Below the pieces are notes generated by a model. It was not told the origin of the DNA. It searched no databases and saw nothing but the letters and a program-made list of their open reading frames with translations. The position numbers were made by a program, and so were the translations under genes. A stretch of DNA of 35,000 nt from Nymphaea colorata (Eukaryota > Streptophyta > Magnoliopsida > Nymphaeales > Nymphaeaceae). Below are positions 1 through 7,868 of the stretch, piece by piece (position 1 is the stretch's first letter; each line of letters opens with the position of its first letter). Location: positions 1 through 35,000 of the forward strand of contig NC_037468.1 of assembly GCF_008831285.2 (NCBI RefSeq), given 5' to 3'.

Positions 1-740
1 CTTGAGGTTCCGGAATGTGAGATGGCCAAAGCTGCTCTCATTCGATCGCGAAAACAGGGCTTCTCTATGAAAACTTCACTGACGGTACTCAGTTCCCCGA
101 CAGTTCGTCTCGTTCCTTCCTCCACTCCTATCAAAGTCTGACCAATAGAATGGACTTGATCAGTGAGGTCCTCGCGTCCCGGGTCTGTCAGCCCCAGTTT
201 GCTAGCCTTGGTTCGCGAGTCATAGTTGTCCGATCAAGAACGAGTGCAGTGACTCAACGGCCAAAACACACTTCGATAGCACTCCAAGCATTTGAAGATG
301 AGTCCGTACCGCACATCAAGATGACGCTCATATGCAGCACGTTTCACATTGTCAGGTTCCTCGAAAACGGAAATCGAGACTAACCGTAGCGTACCAACGC
401 AGGTACTCAAGATGCAATTCCAACCATTTGGTGAAAAGGCTCTCGAAGAACTCGTCGTCTCCACCAGGTGGGCAGCAACCTATCTACCTTCGCTTTCGCG
501 AACTTCGGCCCTACCCTACCTACCTTGATAGGCGTTCCAAACCTGACCAACTATCAAGCCTATCACTCTCAAGGAGGGACGATCAGAATTCGTCAGCGGA
601 TTCACTCTCTTGGATAACCGCTGATAATGCGACTCAGGTCACCGAGATCACAAAGTAGATCGTGCCCTATTCTGAGGCCGGTCCCCGGGGTTGAAGCAAC
701 TTGCTACTTTGATCTATCTCAAGCATTAGAGTTCGATAGA
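1..740. other. unassigned 5' segment
   Basis: No gene can be recognised here. Both strands hold only short overlapping reading frames (the longest about 108 codons) that resemble no family I know. Base composition is like that of other mitochondrial spacer DNA, with no array repeats. A decayed retroelement or nuclear insert is possible, because one minus-strand frame between 234 and 464 stays open, but nothing diagnostic is visible. Confidence 0.3.
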
Positions 741-850
741 GTGATCAGTGGTACTAGCTTGAAAACAGCCTATACAAGCTTGTCAGGTGTTGCCTATACA
801 AGGTGATCAGTGGTACTAGCTTGAAAACAGCCTATACAAGCTTGTCAGGT
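741..850. repeat. 48-bp tandem duplication
   Basis: A 48-base unit starting GTGATCAGTGGTACTAG occupies 741-788 and recurs identically at 803-850. A 14-base linker at 789-802 itself repeats the CCTATACAAG string found inside the unit. This looks like a local slippage or tandem duplication. No gene is involved. Confidence 0.85.
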
Positions 851-899
851 CAGCTAAGCTGCTTTTTCAAGTGACATAGGAAGAGGTCAATACAGTAGT

Positions 900-1180
900 T
901 AGGTTACAGTCAGCATATCCAATGCTTGCTTTCCTAGGTCAGAGCTTGCCTTGCTTTCCTGTTACTTGCTTATAGGTCACATAGGTGACTTGCTTTCCTA
1001 GCTTCCATCCCTCCTTGACAGCCTTCCCTCCTGACTTGCTTGCCAGGTATCATAGCAAACACTCCTCTCCTGGTATCATAGGTCAAAACAGTATATAGGT
1101 AATGGCTAATAGGATGTCTTCTGAGACGCCGGGATCTGAGCGAGTCATATCCAAGAGGCATTGATGCATGAAACACTTTC
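900..1180. repeat. degenerate CTTGCTTTCCT / CATAGGT low-complexity tract
   Basis: Short imperfect repeats of CTTGCTTTCCT and TATCATAGG-like strings recur through this stretch, for example near 923, 950, 980 and 1048-1082. It holds no convincing gene. It lies downstream of the atp9 tRNA-like element in the minus-strand direction, so it would be 3' flanking DNA of that transcript. Confidence 0.5.
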
Positions 1181-1185
1181 TCTTG

Positions 1186-1251
1186 CCACGAGCTGGATTC
1201 GAACCAGCGCTTTAAAAATCATAGCGTCCCTCCACCAAAGACGGATCGTGG
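1186..1251 (-). ncRNA. tRNA-like t-element downstream of atp9
   Basis: Read on the minus strand, this 66-base stretch has a tRNA-like fold. The 5' end CCACGA pairs with the 3' end TCGTGG as a six-pair acceptor stem. Directly before the 3' strand is a textbook T arm, GCTGG-TTCGAAT-CCAGC. A CGCT/AGCG stem with an 11-base loop sits where the anticodon arm would be, and a weak TCC/GGA pairing replaces the D arm. The oversized anticodon loop and poor D arm argue against a working tRNA. In plant mitochondria such t-elements serve as RNase P/RNase Z processing sites that set mRNA ends. It begins 93 bases past the atp9 stop on the same strand, so defining the atp9 mRNA 3' end is the natural inference. 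Confidence 0.6.
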
Positions 1252-1344
1252 TGGTAACCCAGTTCCCCACCAAGCAAGCGAGTACGTCTGGGGCTGTCTG
1301 TCTTCCTATCATAGGAACCCCTCTTTTTCTTTGACGACCACTTT

Positions 1345-1569
1345 TTAGAAGACAAATGAGATCAAAGACGCCATCATTGAGGCAAACAATGCAATAGCTT
1401 CGGTTAGAGCAAAGCCCAAGATGGCATACCCAAATGATTGTTTTGCCAATGATGGATTTCGGGCCACTGAATGGATCGAGGAGCTAAGAACGTTTCCAAT
1501 ACCAACAGCAGCTCCCGCTGAAGCAATTGTAGCGGCTCCGGCACCTATTAATTTAGCACCTTCTAACAT
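1345..1569 (-). CDS. atp9: ATP synthase F0 subunit c (subunit 9)
   Basis: Encodes the 74-residue proteolipid that forms the rotating c-ring of mitochondrial ATP synthase in the inner membrane. The product starts [19 protein letters not shown], with the glycine/alanine-rich first helix, the polar loop around residues 38-45 ([11 protein letters not shown]), and a second helix carrying the proton-binding glutamate in [11 protein letters not shown]. The length is the normal family length. Three C-terminal serine codons (two TCA, one TCT) sit where the mature plant protein has Leu, Leu and Phe, as expected of unedited genomic sequence; the editable cytidines lie opposite positions 1358, 1367 and 1379. 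The frame stays open for 43 codons upstream to an ATG at 1698, but the family start is at 1569. A t-element follows 93 bases after the TAA stop. Confidence 0.96.
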   Translation of the reverse strand: MLEGAKLIGAGAATIASAGAAVGIGNVLSSSIHSVARNPSLAKQSFGYAILGFALTEAIALFASMMASLISFVF

Positions 1570-1794
1570 CTGAATCTGAGTATGAAGAGGCCATCCTCTT
1601 TCTCGCGCATTGTTTCCTCCGTTCTGTAATTGAGCAGAGAGTTTAGAATTTGGGCCCATCTCTATCTTCCTTCTGGAGGAAGGTGAGACCACCACCACTA
1701 TAGCGGCTGTTGACAGACCAGAGAGCGCCCTCTAGTCCGTTTTTTTCTTTCTCTCGTTTGTCATTTCACAGACAAAGAAGAGAGCTGGTTGTGG
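1570..1794 (-). other. atp9 5' flank with open in-frame extension
   Basis: Upstream of the atp9 start, the same frame is open without a stop to 1698 (43 codons including three ATGs). The translation is not conserved-looking and plant atp9 proteins normally start at MLEG, so this is most likely leader sequence. A T-rich tract at 1741-1750 lies further upstream. I see no promoter motif clear enough to place a transcription start. Confidence 0.4.
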
Positions 1795-1857
1795 GCCGGA
1801 GGACCACTCACTCCCGCAGAAGCAATTGTAGCTGCTCCGGCATGGATGACTCACTCA
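1795..1857 (+). repeat. 63-bp dispersed repeat containing an atp9 scrap, copy 1
   Basis: This 63-base segment recurs at 3799-3861 with one visible difference (A or G after GGACCACTC). Bases 1811-1842 match 32 bases of the atp9 gene (1512-1543) with two mismatches, in the same orientation relative to the plus strand. Outside those 32 bases the similarity to atp9 ends, so a small piece of atp9 was captured into a mobile or duplicated repeat. Confidence 0.85.
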
Positions 1858-2100
1858 CTCAATTGGGAGAGGAGCGAGGCCCCCGAGGTTCTAACCCACC
1901 AACGAATAGAGAACGAGGGGACATGTGGTATGTTATGCCCGGCCATAGCAACATGGGAAAGAAGGCTTCCTTCCCTCCCCTTTGAATTGATCCGCGGAAA
2001 AGCAAATCATTCATTCCACTCAAAGAAGAAAGGTAATGACATATTTGACGGAAGAAGATGACTGAATGAGTCAGAGCTCTTTTTGTGGGTCTATCTCACT

Positions 2101-2565
2101 TTACCACCATCTGAAATGCGCGAGACTTCGATTGGTGGAAGCCAGTCCATGAAGATTCTCCCTTTTCTTACGTGCAATTCCCCTCTTTCGGTAAGCATCC
2201 ACTATCTCCGAAAATGAACATTTATCAAAGCTGATATTGTGGTTGATACGTCGTTTGAAAGCAGCTTCAAGGATCCAACGAATAGCTAAGGTTTGTTGAC
2301 GATCCCTGGCAACAATCCCAGGGACATCATAAGTTGTACCTGCGACTCCTACTTTTTCCACTTCGCATATGGGCTTGATATTCTCTACGGCGTCAACCAT
2401 CAGTTTGATTACATCACGTTCCGTTCGAGCAGGGCGATGAAAAGTTTGATAAACTCTAGCACGAACTCTCGTTCTTTGACCATCTTTCATGCGAAAGTTG
2501 ACCAACTTCTTGATCAATTGTTTTTGCTCACCATCCAAGCCCCCCCTTATATAACTGCTGATCAT
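2101..2565 (-). CDS. rps7: mitochondrial ribosomal protein S7
   Basis: Encodes small-subunit ribosomal protein S7, which binds and organises the 3' (head) domain of the small rRNA in the mitochondrial ribosome. The product contains the diagnostic blocks [77 protein letters not shown] and the C-terminal [16 protein letters not shown]...FRWW. The start at 2565 gives 154 residues, close to the roughly 148 of the family; a longer open frame reaches an ATG at 2646 (181 residues) but adds an unconserved serine-rich leader. The position where angiosperms begin (Met-Gly-Gly) reads Arg-Gly-Gly here, so an upstream start is needed. T in GTTYDVPG and L in RSLAHFRWW are plausible C-to-U editing targets. 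It lies on the same strand as atp9 with a 531-base gap, so co-transcription is possible but unproven. Confidence 0.95.
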   Translation of the reverse strand: MISSYIRGGLDGEQKQLIKKLVNFRMKDGQRTRVRARVYQTFHRPARTERDVIKLMVDAVENIKPICEVEKVGVAGTTYDVPGIVARDRQQTLAIRWILEAAFKRRINHNISFDKCSFSEIVDAYRKRGIARKKRENLHGLASTNRSLAHFRWW

Positions 2566-2754
2566 TTCCGAGCAATTTGAAGCCGCTGACGAGGCCGATA
2601 AATTGATATTACGCGATCGTTCTTTTCCATCTTTTTTTGCAGCCAACTCCCCTGTTTCTTTCCCACAAAGACGAATGCATCAATAGTACGAGCGTGACCA
2701 CGGCACTTCATCAATCAAAAGCAAAAGAAGAGCTCGCTCGGCGGATCAGAGCCA

Positions 2755-3542
2755 TCACCCCATTACATACCTATGGAATTGGAGCTTGAAGGACGAAGAG
2801 GTTCCCAGATTCATCAATCTGTCTTTCCATCGAAAGCAAAAAAGAGAAAAGCTCCTTGGAGTCGTTGGGTCGGGGTTTTCCTGCCTATCAGCGAGGACCT
2901 GGGGATCCCTATCATTCATCAGGAGATCGATGAGGCGATCCCGTAGTTCGCTTCTGTTTTCAATCATCCCGACTTCCCCCTCTTCAAAGTCGAGACAAGA
3001 TTGGTACGCTCGCTCACCGTGGGCAGGTTGCGAGGAATCCCAGTCTCTGTCTTCCCGTTAGGGATTGGGCCCGATCCAAGAGATCCTTCTCTCGTTCCCC
3101 CCAGTTGCCCCAACGGAGTCGATTCTTCCACTTCCGAGGAAACCTCGCCCTCTGGCTCATCCTCGGATACAGAAACCTCATCAGAGGAAGAGCTAGAGCT
3201 CGCATCTTCTGATGAGGATGCATCCATGGAGACCGGGGCTAGGGCTTCAGGTTCCCCGGCCTCTGCCGGGATTGGATGTGCCCTCCCCCCAGGAAGGGCG
3301 CTACTGCCCTGACCCTCCTCCTCGTTCCCGAGAAGAGGAGCAGGACCAGGTGAGTGGGGATGCAGCTCCGCGGATGGCCCGTTTGGCATTTCCGCACCCC
3401 CAAGGGCGGGGCCGCCCACGCCCGGGCCGCTTTCATCGAATGCTTCTAGGCTTGAAGAGTCCGTCTGATCCCAATCTGGAGTTGAAAAAAAGGTCCTCAC
3501 TTGCACTAGCATGTTCAGTGTGTCTCGAATCCTTGTTCTCAT
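2755..3542 (-). CDS. acidic Ser-rich hypothetical protein (two overlapping frames)
   Basis: I do not recognise this product. An ATG at 3542 opens a 192-codon frame ending at 2964. A second 70-codon frame starts at an ATG overlapping that stop (2967) and runs to 2755, so a longer ORF may have been split by a frameshift. The first half (residues about 1-95) is Gly/Pro-rich. The middle (about 105-145) is a run of Ser, Asp and Glu (SSSEDASSSSSSDEVSVSEDE) of low complexity, probably disordered. The second frame is charged. The opposite strand also has a long frame over the same GAAGAG-rich stretch, which weakens the case for coding. A gag-like remnant, imported nuclear DNA or a chance low-complexity ORF are all possible. 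Confidence 0.25.
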
Positions 3543-3578
3543 GGTAACCCATCTTTTTTGTCTTCCTCCTCTTCCTGT

Positions 3579-3761
3579 TCATTGATGAACAATCTCATAG
3601 TATAGTACTTCCCGGATCATATCATACACCTGTGAAAGCTGTGAAAAACGGACGGCCCGGATCATATCATACATAGTACGAGCGTGAGTGACCACCTTCA
3701 TCATCTCCTCCTTCCTATCGTATGCTTCTTTATTGAGACGTATGGACGCCCTCTCATTCAC
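3579..3761 (-). CDS. small hypothetical ORF with internal repeat
   Basis: A 60-codon frame upstream of the acidic ORF and on the same strand. It contains a repeated YDMIR peptide because the DNA has an 18-base direct repeat (CCCGGATCATATCATACA at 3611-3628 and 3656-3673). The sequence is charged and could be helical, but it matches no family I know. A short string around 3672-3690 (ATAGTACGAGCGTGA) also occurs near 2685. Coding status is doubtful. Confidence 0.15.
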   Translation of the reverse strand: MNERASIRLNKEAYDRKEEMMKVVTHARTMYDMIRAVRFSQLSQVYDMIREVLYYEIVHQ

Positions 3762-3798
3762 CTCAGTCTAGGGCCGTCAATGAAAAGTTCAAGCTTGT

Positions 3799-3861
3799 GC
3801 CGGAGGACCACTCGCTCCCGCAGAAGCAATTGTAGCTGCTCCGGCATGGATGACTCACTCA
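3799..3861 (+). repeat. 63-bp dispersed repeat containing an atp9 scrap, copy 2
   Basis: Second copy of the repeat at 1795-1857, same orientation, with one visible difference. It carries the same 32-base atp9-derived piece with the same two changes from atp9. The two copies therefore derive from one another or a common source rather than from two separate captures from the gene. Confidence 0.85.
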
Positions 3862-4801
3862 TTTTCTTGCTTTCTGTCTTTTATCTATGATAAAAGAGAA
3901 TGCATCTCTCCCGCCCCTCGCCCCGGCGCCTTTGTAGGCAACCGGGCCTCACTGCTTCCTTTTGATCTGCACTTTCTAGAATGGAATGACTCAAAACACA
4001 ACTCTACGTGAAGTCAAGCAAGCTGGGTGACAACTTTGCTGCACAATCCATTAGACTGCCATGAATCACACCAGGATAGACAACCGGGAATACTCGACAA
4101 TCAAAGTACGCAACCCATGAGGGCGAACGTACGATGGGTTAGAATGGCAGAATGGGGGTCAAAATCTGCCGGGACGTGGTAGCATTTCGCCCTACACTCG
4201 GATTACCATATGAAGTCAGGTCAATCACGAGGCCCAGAAGCATTCGGAGATCAGACCTACTACCACTACTACTGCTACTACTCGTAGCGACCCCTCGACC
4301 CACATCCTGACCTTCAAGCAGCAAATCCTGAGAGTGAAGTGACCCATTGGCTATGGGGCACGAACGCTATAACACCAAGGAATGAAAACTCTCGTGAAAA
4401 AGCAAGAATCAAGCAATTTCCGCGCTGACTTGACTTGCCCTCCTTCCCCATCCACCGCCCATGGTTTCAAAGCATTGAAATCAGACAACACAGGGGGTGG
4501 AGTGAGCCTAGAGTAGAGGAAGACCCCCTCTGAGATTCTCAACTCATACTGGGGAGAAGGGAAAGAAACTACGACATTCACCGACACAGGGAGCCGCTCC
4601 GCCAGTTGGTGTGGAGAGATGGGTCACTCTTGCGCATCTCGCGCTGTGGTGATTGGTAGAGGAGCCGAGCGTACGCTAGAATCAAGTGCCTCAGGGCTTC
4701 CACTAGGCAATCGGACCACTACATCGAATGAAAGAAATTCACGCTGCGCTTTGCTAGTTAGAGTTCGGAAAGCAAACTGAGCTGCTTGAGTGCGCTGAGC
4801 C
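3862..4801. other. unassigned spacer
   Basis: No gene recognised. Short minus-strand frames at 4139-4324 (61 codons, with a Ser-rich run) and 4351-4587 (78 codons) have no family resemblance and look like chance. No array repeats are present. Confidence 0.3.
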
Positions 4802-4908
4802 TTCTCATTCTGCTGTGCCAGGGGTGGTGCCCAAAGCAAGCGCGGTTAGACTGCTGCAATGTCTTTCGATAGCATGAAGGGTTTCCTTCCGCTAGGCAAG
4901 AGGACCAC
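4802..4908 (+). repeat. degenerate dispersed repeat, copy 1
   Basis: Three blocks here recur in the same order and orientation at 18424-18537: an 18-base block at 4802-4819 (TTCTCATTCTGCTGTGCC), CAAAGCAAGC at 4832-4841, and CCGCTAGGCAAGAGGACCAC at 4889-4908. The sequence between the blocks has diverged. This indicates an old duplication of about 110 bases between spacer regions. Confidence 0.7.
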
Positions 4909-6850
4909 CCGATCACTAGGAAGAAGCAAGCCTATTCCCCTTGAAGTGCTCACTAGCTCCTTTCGTCCCTTCCAACGCACCATCGAAAGAGTCTTTCTGA
5001 AGAAGAAGGACTACTAGAGCCACGGAGCCATAAGCGAGCCTTGTCGTAGTATACGTGTACGGAAAAAGCCTTGTTCAATCCTTCTTCAAGAACCGTTTCC
5101 ATTTTCTTTGACGCCTTTTGAATACCACCAACCAAAGGAATTTCTATGAAAATGGAGAGAGCTTGAGAGCGGGAAACTGGAACTGTAACTGTCACTGACC
5201 CCTTCCTCTATGGAATCCGTGAGATCCACCTCTAGTTGAGCAAGCTCAACCCCAAACTCTATCGAGAAAGCGTTTTGACATCCCGACTGACGGATCTGAC
5301 CTTCGTTTCAACACCTGCCCACTTTCATTGGTCCCGTAATGACCCTTCAAGACTATCGGTCATAGGCGGGCATTACAAGATGAAGCTGCTACAGACTACG
5401 CTCTGACTGCAAGAATGCCTTTGTTTGAGACGCTCTGATATAGGGCATTATCCAATCCTGAAAGCAGGAAGCGAGCATAGAGAAGGCCATCGCAGTCTTG
5501 GTTGGAGCATCCGTCCTAGGTCTAATACTGACTCTGAACGGTATCGCTCTTCAAATCTCAGATGAATGGAGGATGTCGCCTTTTGTAACAAGTCGACCCA
5601 CGATACGGACTCAAAGATGTTCCTTCCCCAGTCAGTCAGATCTATTCATAGTCAGTCAGTCCCCCACGGCACGGCTGATAACTATGTGTCTCCCCCTCTG
5701 CTGACTTTTGGTTATGTGAGTTTGACCCTCCTTTGACTCTGCTTGCTTCTGACTCCCTATGAGCCGTTTGACGACCTGACAGGAGGGTCGGCGGGACATG
5801 GGAGCCTCCGCTCATGCATCGGTTTACCGAACCCGCTATTCCACTTCCTTCTATATATATCTTCATATCTAGATGAGTCAGGGCTTCTGTGAGGGCTTTC
5901 ATTTGCGAGCGAGTGGAAAGTCCACTTTTTGACCGTTCATATTAGATAGAGTAGGAGTCTCGTCCCTCACTCGCTCTAAGTTCAGTCAGTCTTTCAAAGG
6001 CTGGCTAGAATTTGAGTCACCTTCACAAGCGGAACAGAGACGTAGGGTCAGTACGCTAATAGAACTCTGAGCGGTGATAGTCCAGTGGTCAAGTTCAAGA
6101 CTCTTTCGGGTGTGAGACCTAGCGCAGTGGCTTTAGATCAAACAACTTCTTTTCCGGGAAGCGGTAGTGAAAGTGGGGTGCGACACAATCTTGTTCTAGG
6201 CGCTTGGGCGAGTAGCGGTCAGTGAAGTCAGTGAAGGAAGTCCTCAATCAAGTGCAAGTGGTTGATTGACAAACTCTTCTGTTCGGGTGAAGCAAAGAAG
6301 CTACTAGCAACGGCAGCTTTTTCAATTAGCAAGAAAAGGCCCCTACCTACTTCTGCCTCAATGAGATTGTTTTTTCCTGATCTGTGAGTGTTTTCGCTTT
6401 TCACTCCGCAAGCGAGAAAAGCGGTTGATGTTTTGTTGATTCAACCAGGACGGGAAAGGGGTCAAGGAACGGTTCATTAGGGCGGGGAGAGAAAGCGGAT
6501 AGCGGCCTTGCATTCGATTAAGCAACTTCTGGATTCCCACCCTGTATGGCACTGAAAGCTGTAGGTAGGGAGATGGCACGCTATCCATCGAATCCATGGC
6601 TAATCACGGAAACCCAACAAGGAAGGGAGGGGTTCTGACGACAACAACCACCACCACTCTTCAGGCTCAGGCGGCGGCTCAGGCGAGAAGCACATTACTT
6701 TCTTTCATTGATCGGAGACCATTCTGATAGTGGAGGGCGGGAGATTCCAGAATTGCTGCCTCTCGCTCAACTTGCAATGAAGAAAGGTGGGTCAGCCCCT
6801 ACCGCGTGTCACCCGAAAAGAGATAGGACATGAGGATCTGAAAGAGAACG
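4909..6850. other. unassigned spacer
   Basis: Nearly 2 kb without a recognisable gene. Short frames on either strand (at most 86 codons) resemble nothing known. There are clusters of CAGTCAGT-type short repeats around 5631-5665 and 5970-5995. A tRNA D-arm-like string occurs around 6070-6090 (GGTGATAGTCCAGTGGTCAA), but no T arm or acceptor stem completes it, so I do not call a tRNA. Confidence 0.3.
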
Positions 6851-6871
6851 GGCCCAACGGCCAGCTATAGG

Positions 6872-7252
6872 TTAGCTTATTCCCAGACGAACCAGCCCAT
6901 CCATCGAAGCTTGACGAGCTTTGGAAGGTAGGCCCGGCCCCCATACAACGTTTGATCGTTCCTCACTATCCACACACTGTGCTATTAGACTCCAACGTAG
7001 AAGAATGGTTTTCCACCCGGCGCTAGCGCCATCTTCCCCTAACCGGGTGGGGAAGCAGTACCGATAGTCCCCGTTCTGACAGCCAGGCCAGCACCTCTCT
7101 CTCTTTCTCTGCATCCAGCTACTGGAATCGCACATCAGCCTGTTTTCTTCCCGCAAGACACTCTTTGCCCACACCAAGTGGATAATGAATGACCAATTCT
7201 CATAGTCATATCCCACTAACCCGAAGGACGACTGAACGAGCAGTGTAGGCAA
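6872..7252 (-). CDS. hypothetical ORF of 126 codons
   Basis: An open frame of 126 codons on the minus strand with no family resemblance. It contains several Trp and Cys residues (for example around residues 60-75) and no obvious membrane segment. It overlaps the GC-rich double palindrome at 7013-7050, and part of its length comes from that structured DNA. It is most likely a chance frame in spacer or in a decayed intron. No adjacent gene shares a convincing transcript with it. Confidence 0.15.
   Translation of the reverse strand: MPTLLVQSSFGLVGYDYENWSFIIHLVWAKSVLREENRLMCDSSSWMQRKRERCWPGCQNGDYRYCFPTRLGEDGASAGWKTILLRWSLIAQCVDSEERSNVVWGPGLPSKARQASMDGLVRLGIS
7013..7050. promoter_or_regulatory. 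GC-rich nested stem-loop
   Basis: CCACCCGG at 7013-7020 pairs with CCGGGTGG at 7043-7050, giving an eight-pair stem. Overlapping its 5' arm is a perfect 12-base palindrome, GGCGCTAGCGCC, at 7019-7030. The two structures compete or stack. Such stem-loops can stabilise mRNA 3' ends in plant mitochondria, but no gene ends nearby, so the role is unknown. Confidence 0.55.
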
Positions 7253-7599
7253 GTGTCGATCTACATTTCCTTGTTCCCCAGGCTCGCGCCCTCGAAACTC
7301 TTCTCTACACTAGGGTCCGTCCGTCCAGAAGAGTCTTCGTCCTGGACTATCAAACGCCACGACGGGTTCTTGAAACCTCGTCGTTAGAAAGTCCGCAGAA
7401 AGAGTGTTCAATGATGTCAAACCTTCATTCACTCCACATCATCACTGACTCTTCGCGTATGAGAATCAGAGTTCCGTGTCGCAAGAAGAAAGAGCGTGTC
7501 TCTATGAGCGGTCGTGTCTCGATGACGTTGGGAGGCCCCTATGTATGGAGACAAAAGCAGAATTTTGTTCATACGATTATCCGTACCATCAGACATCCG

Positions 7600-7868
7600 T
7601 GTATAGTACTGGCGCACCCCAAAGGGGGTGACAATTGACTCGCTCAGAGCCCTGACTCCTCTACAAATCATCCAATAGCTCTACTTTGTTCACTCATAAA
7701 CAGAGAGGTTTTGTAGGGCTCATTATAATTAGAATCACACGCCCAGCTCTACTTTTCATTAGTGAGAAAGGGTGAGATACAACAATTACAAAAGTAGCCT
7801 GGGATCCTCAGAATGTTGAATTAATGACAAGCTCGCGCCCTTCATTTAGAAGACTTTGACTTGTCCCC
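7600..7868 (-). mobile_element. probable 3' end / LTR remnant of the copia element
   Basis: Immediately past the end of the copia RNase H frame (stop at 7869-7871), the minus strand reads a purine-rich GGGGGACAAG, the expected place for a polypurine tract. It is followed by AT-richer sequence without coding signal. An LTR should lie here, but I cannot define its ends or find a second copy in the window, so the extent is a guess. Confidence 0.3.

Noticed and set aside
1186-1251. Functional tRNA gene
   Set aside because: The anticodon loop would be 11 bases, the anticodon stem has only four pairs and the D arm is barely formed.
1570-1698. Longer atp9 starting at 1698 (117 residues)
   Set aside because: Plant atp9 products begin at MLEGAKL; the upstream 43 codons show no conserved features.
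3001-3547. Plus-strand frames of 103 and 111 codons opposite the acidic ORF
   Set aside because: They arise from the GC- and GAG-rich composition on the reverse of another frame; no motif supports either.
6060-6135. Possible tRNA gene
   Set aside because: Only a D-arm-like string is present; no T loop or acceptor pairing completes it.
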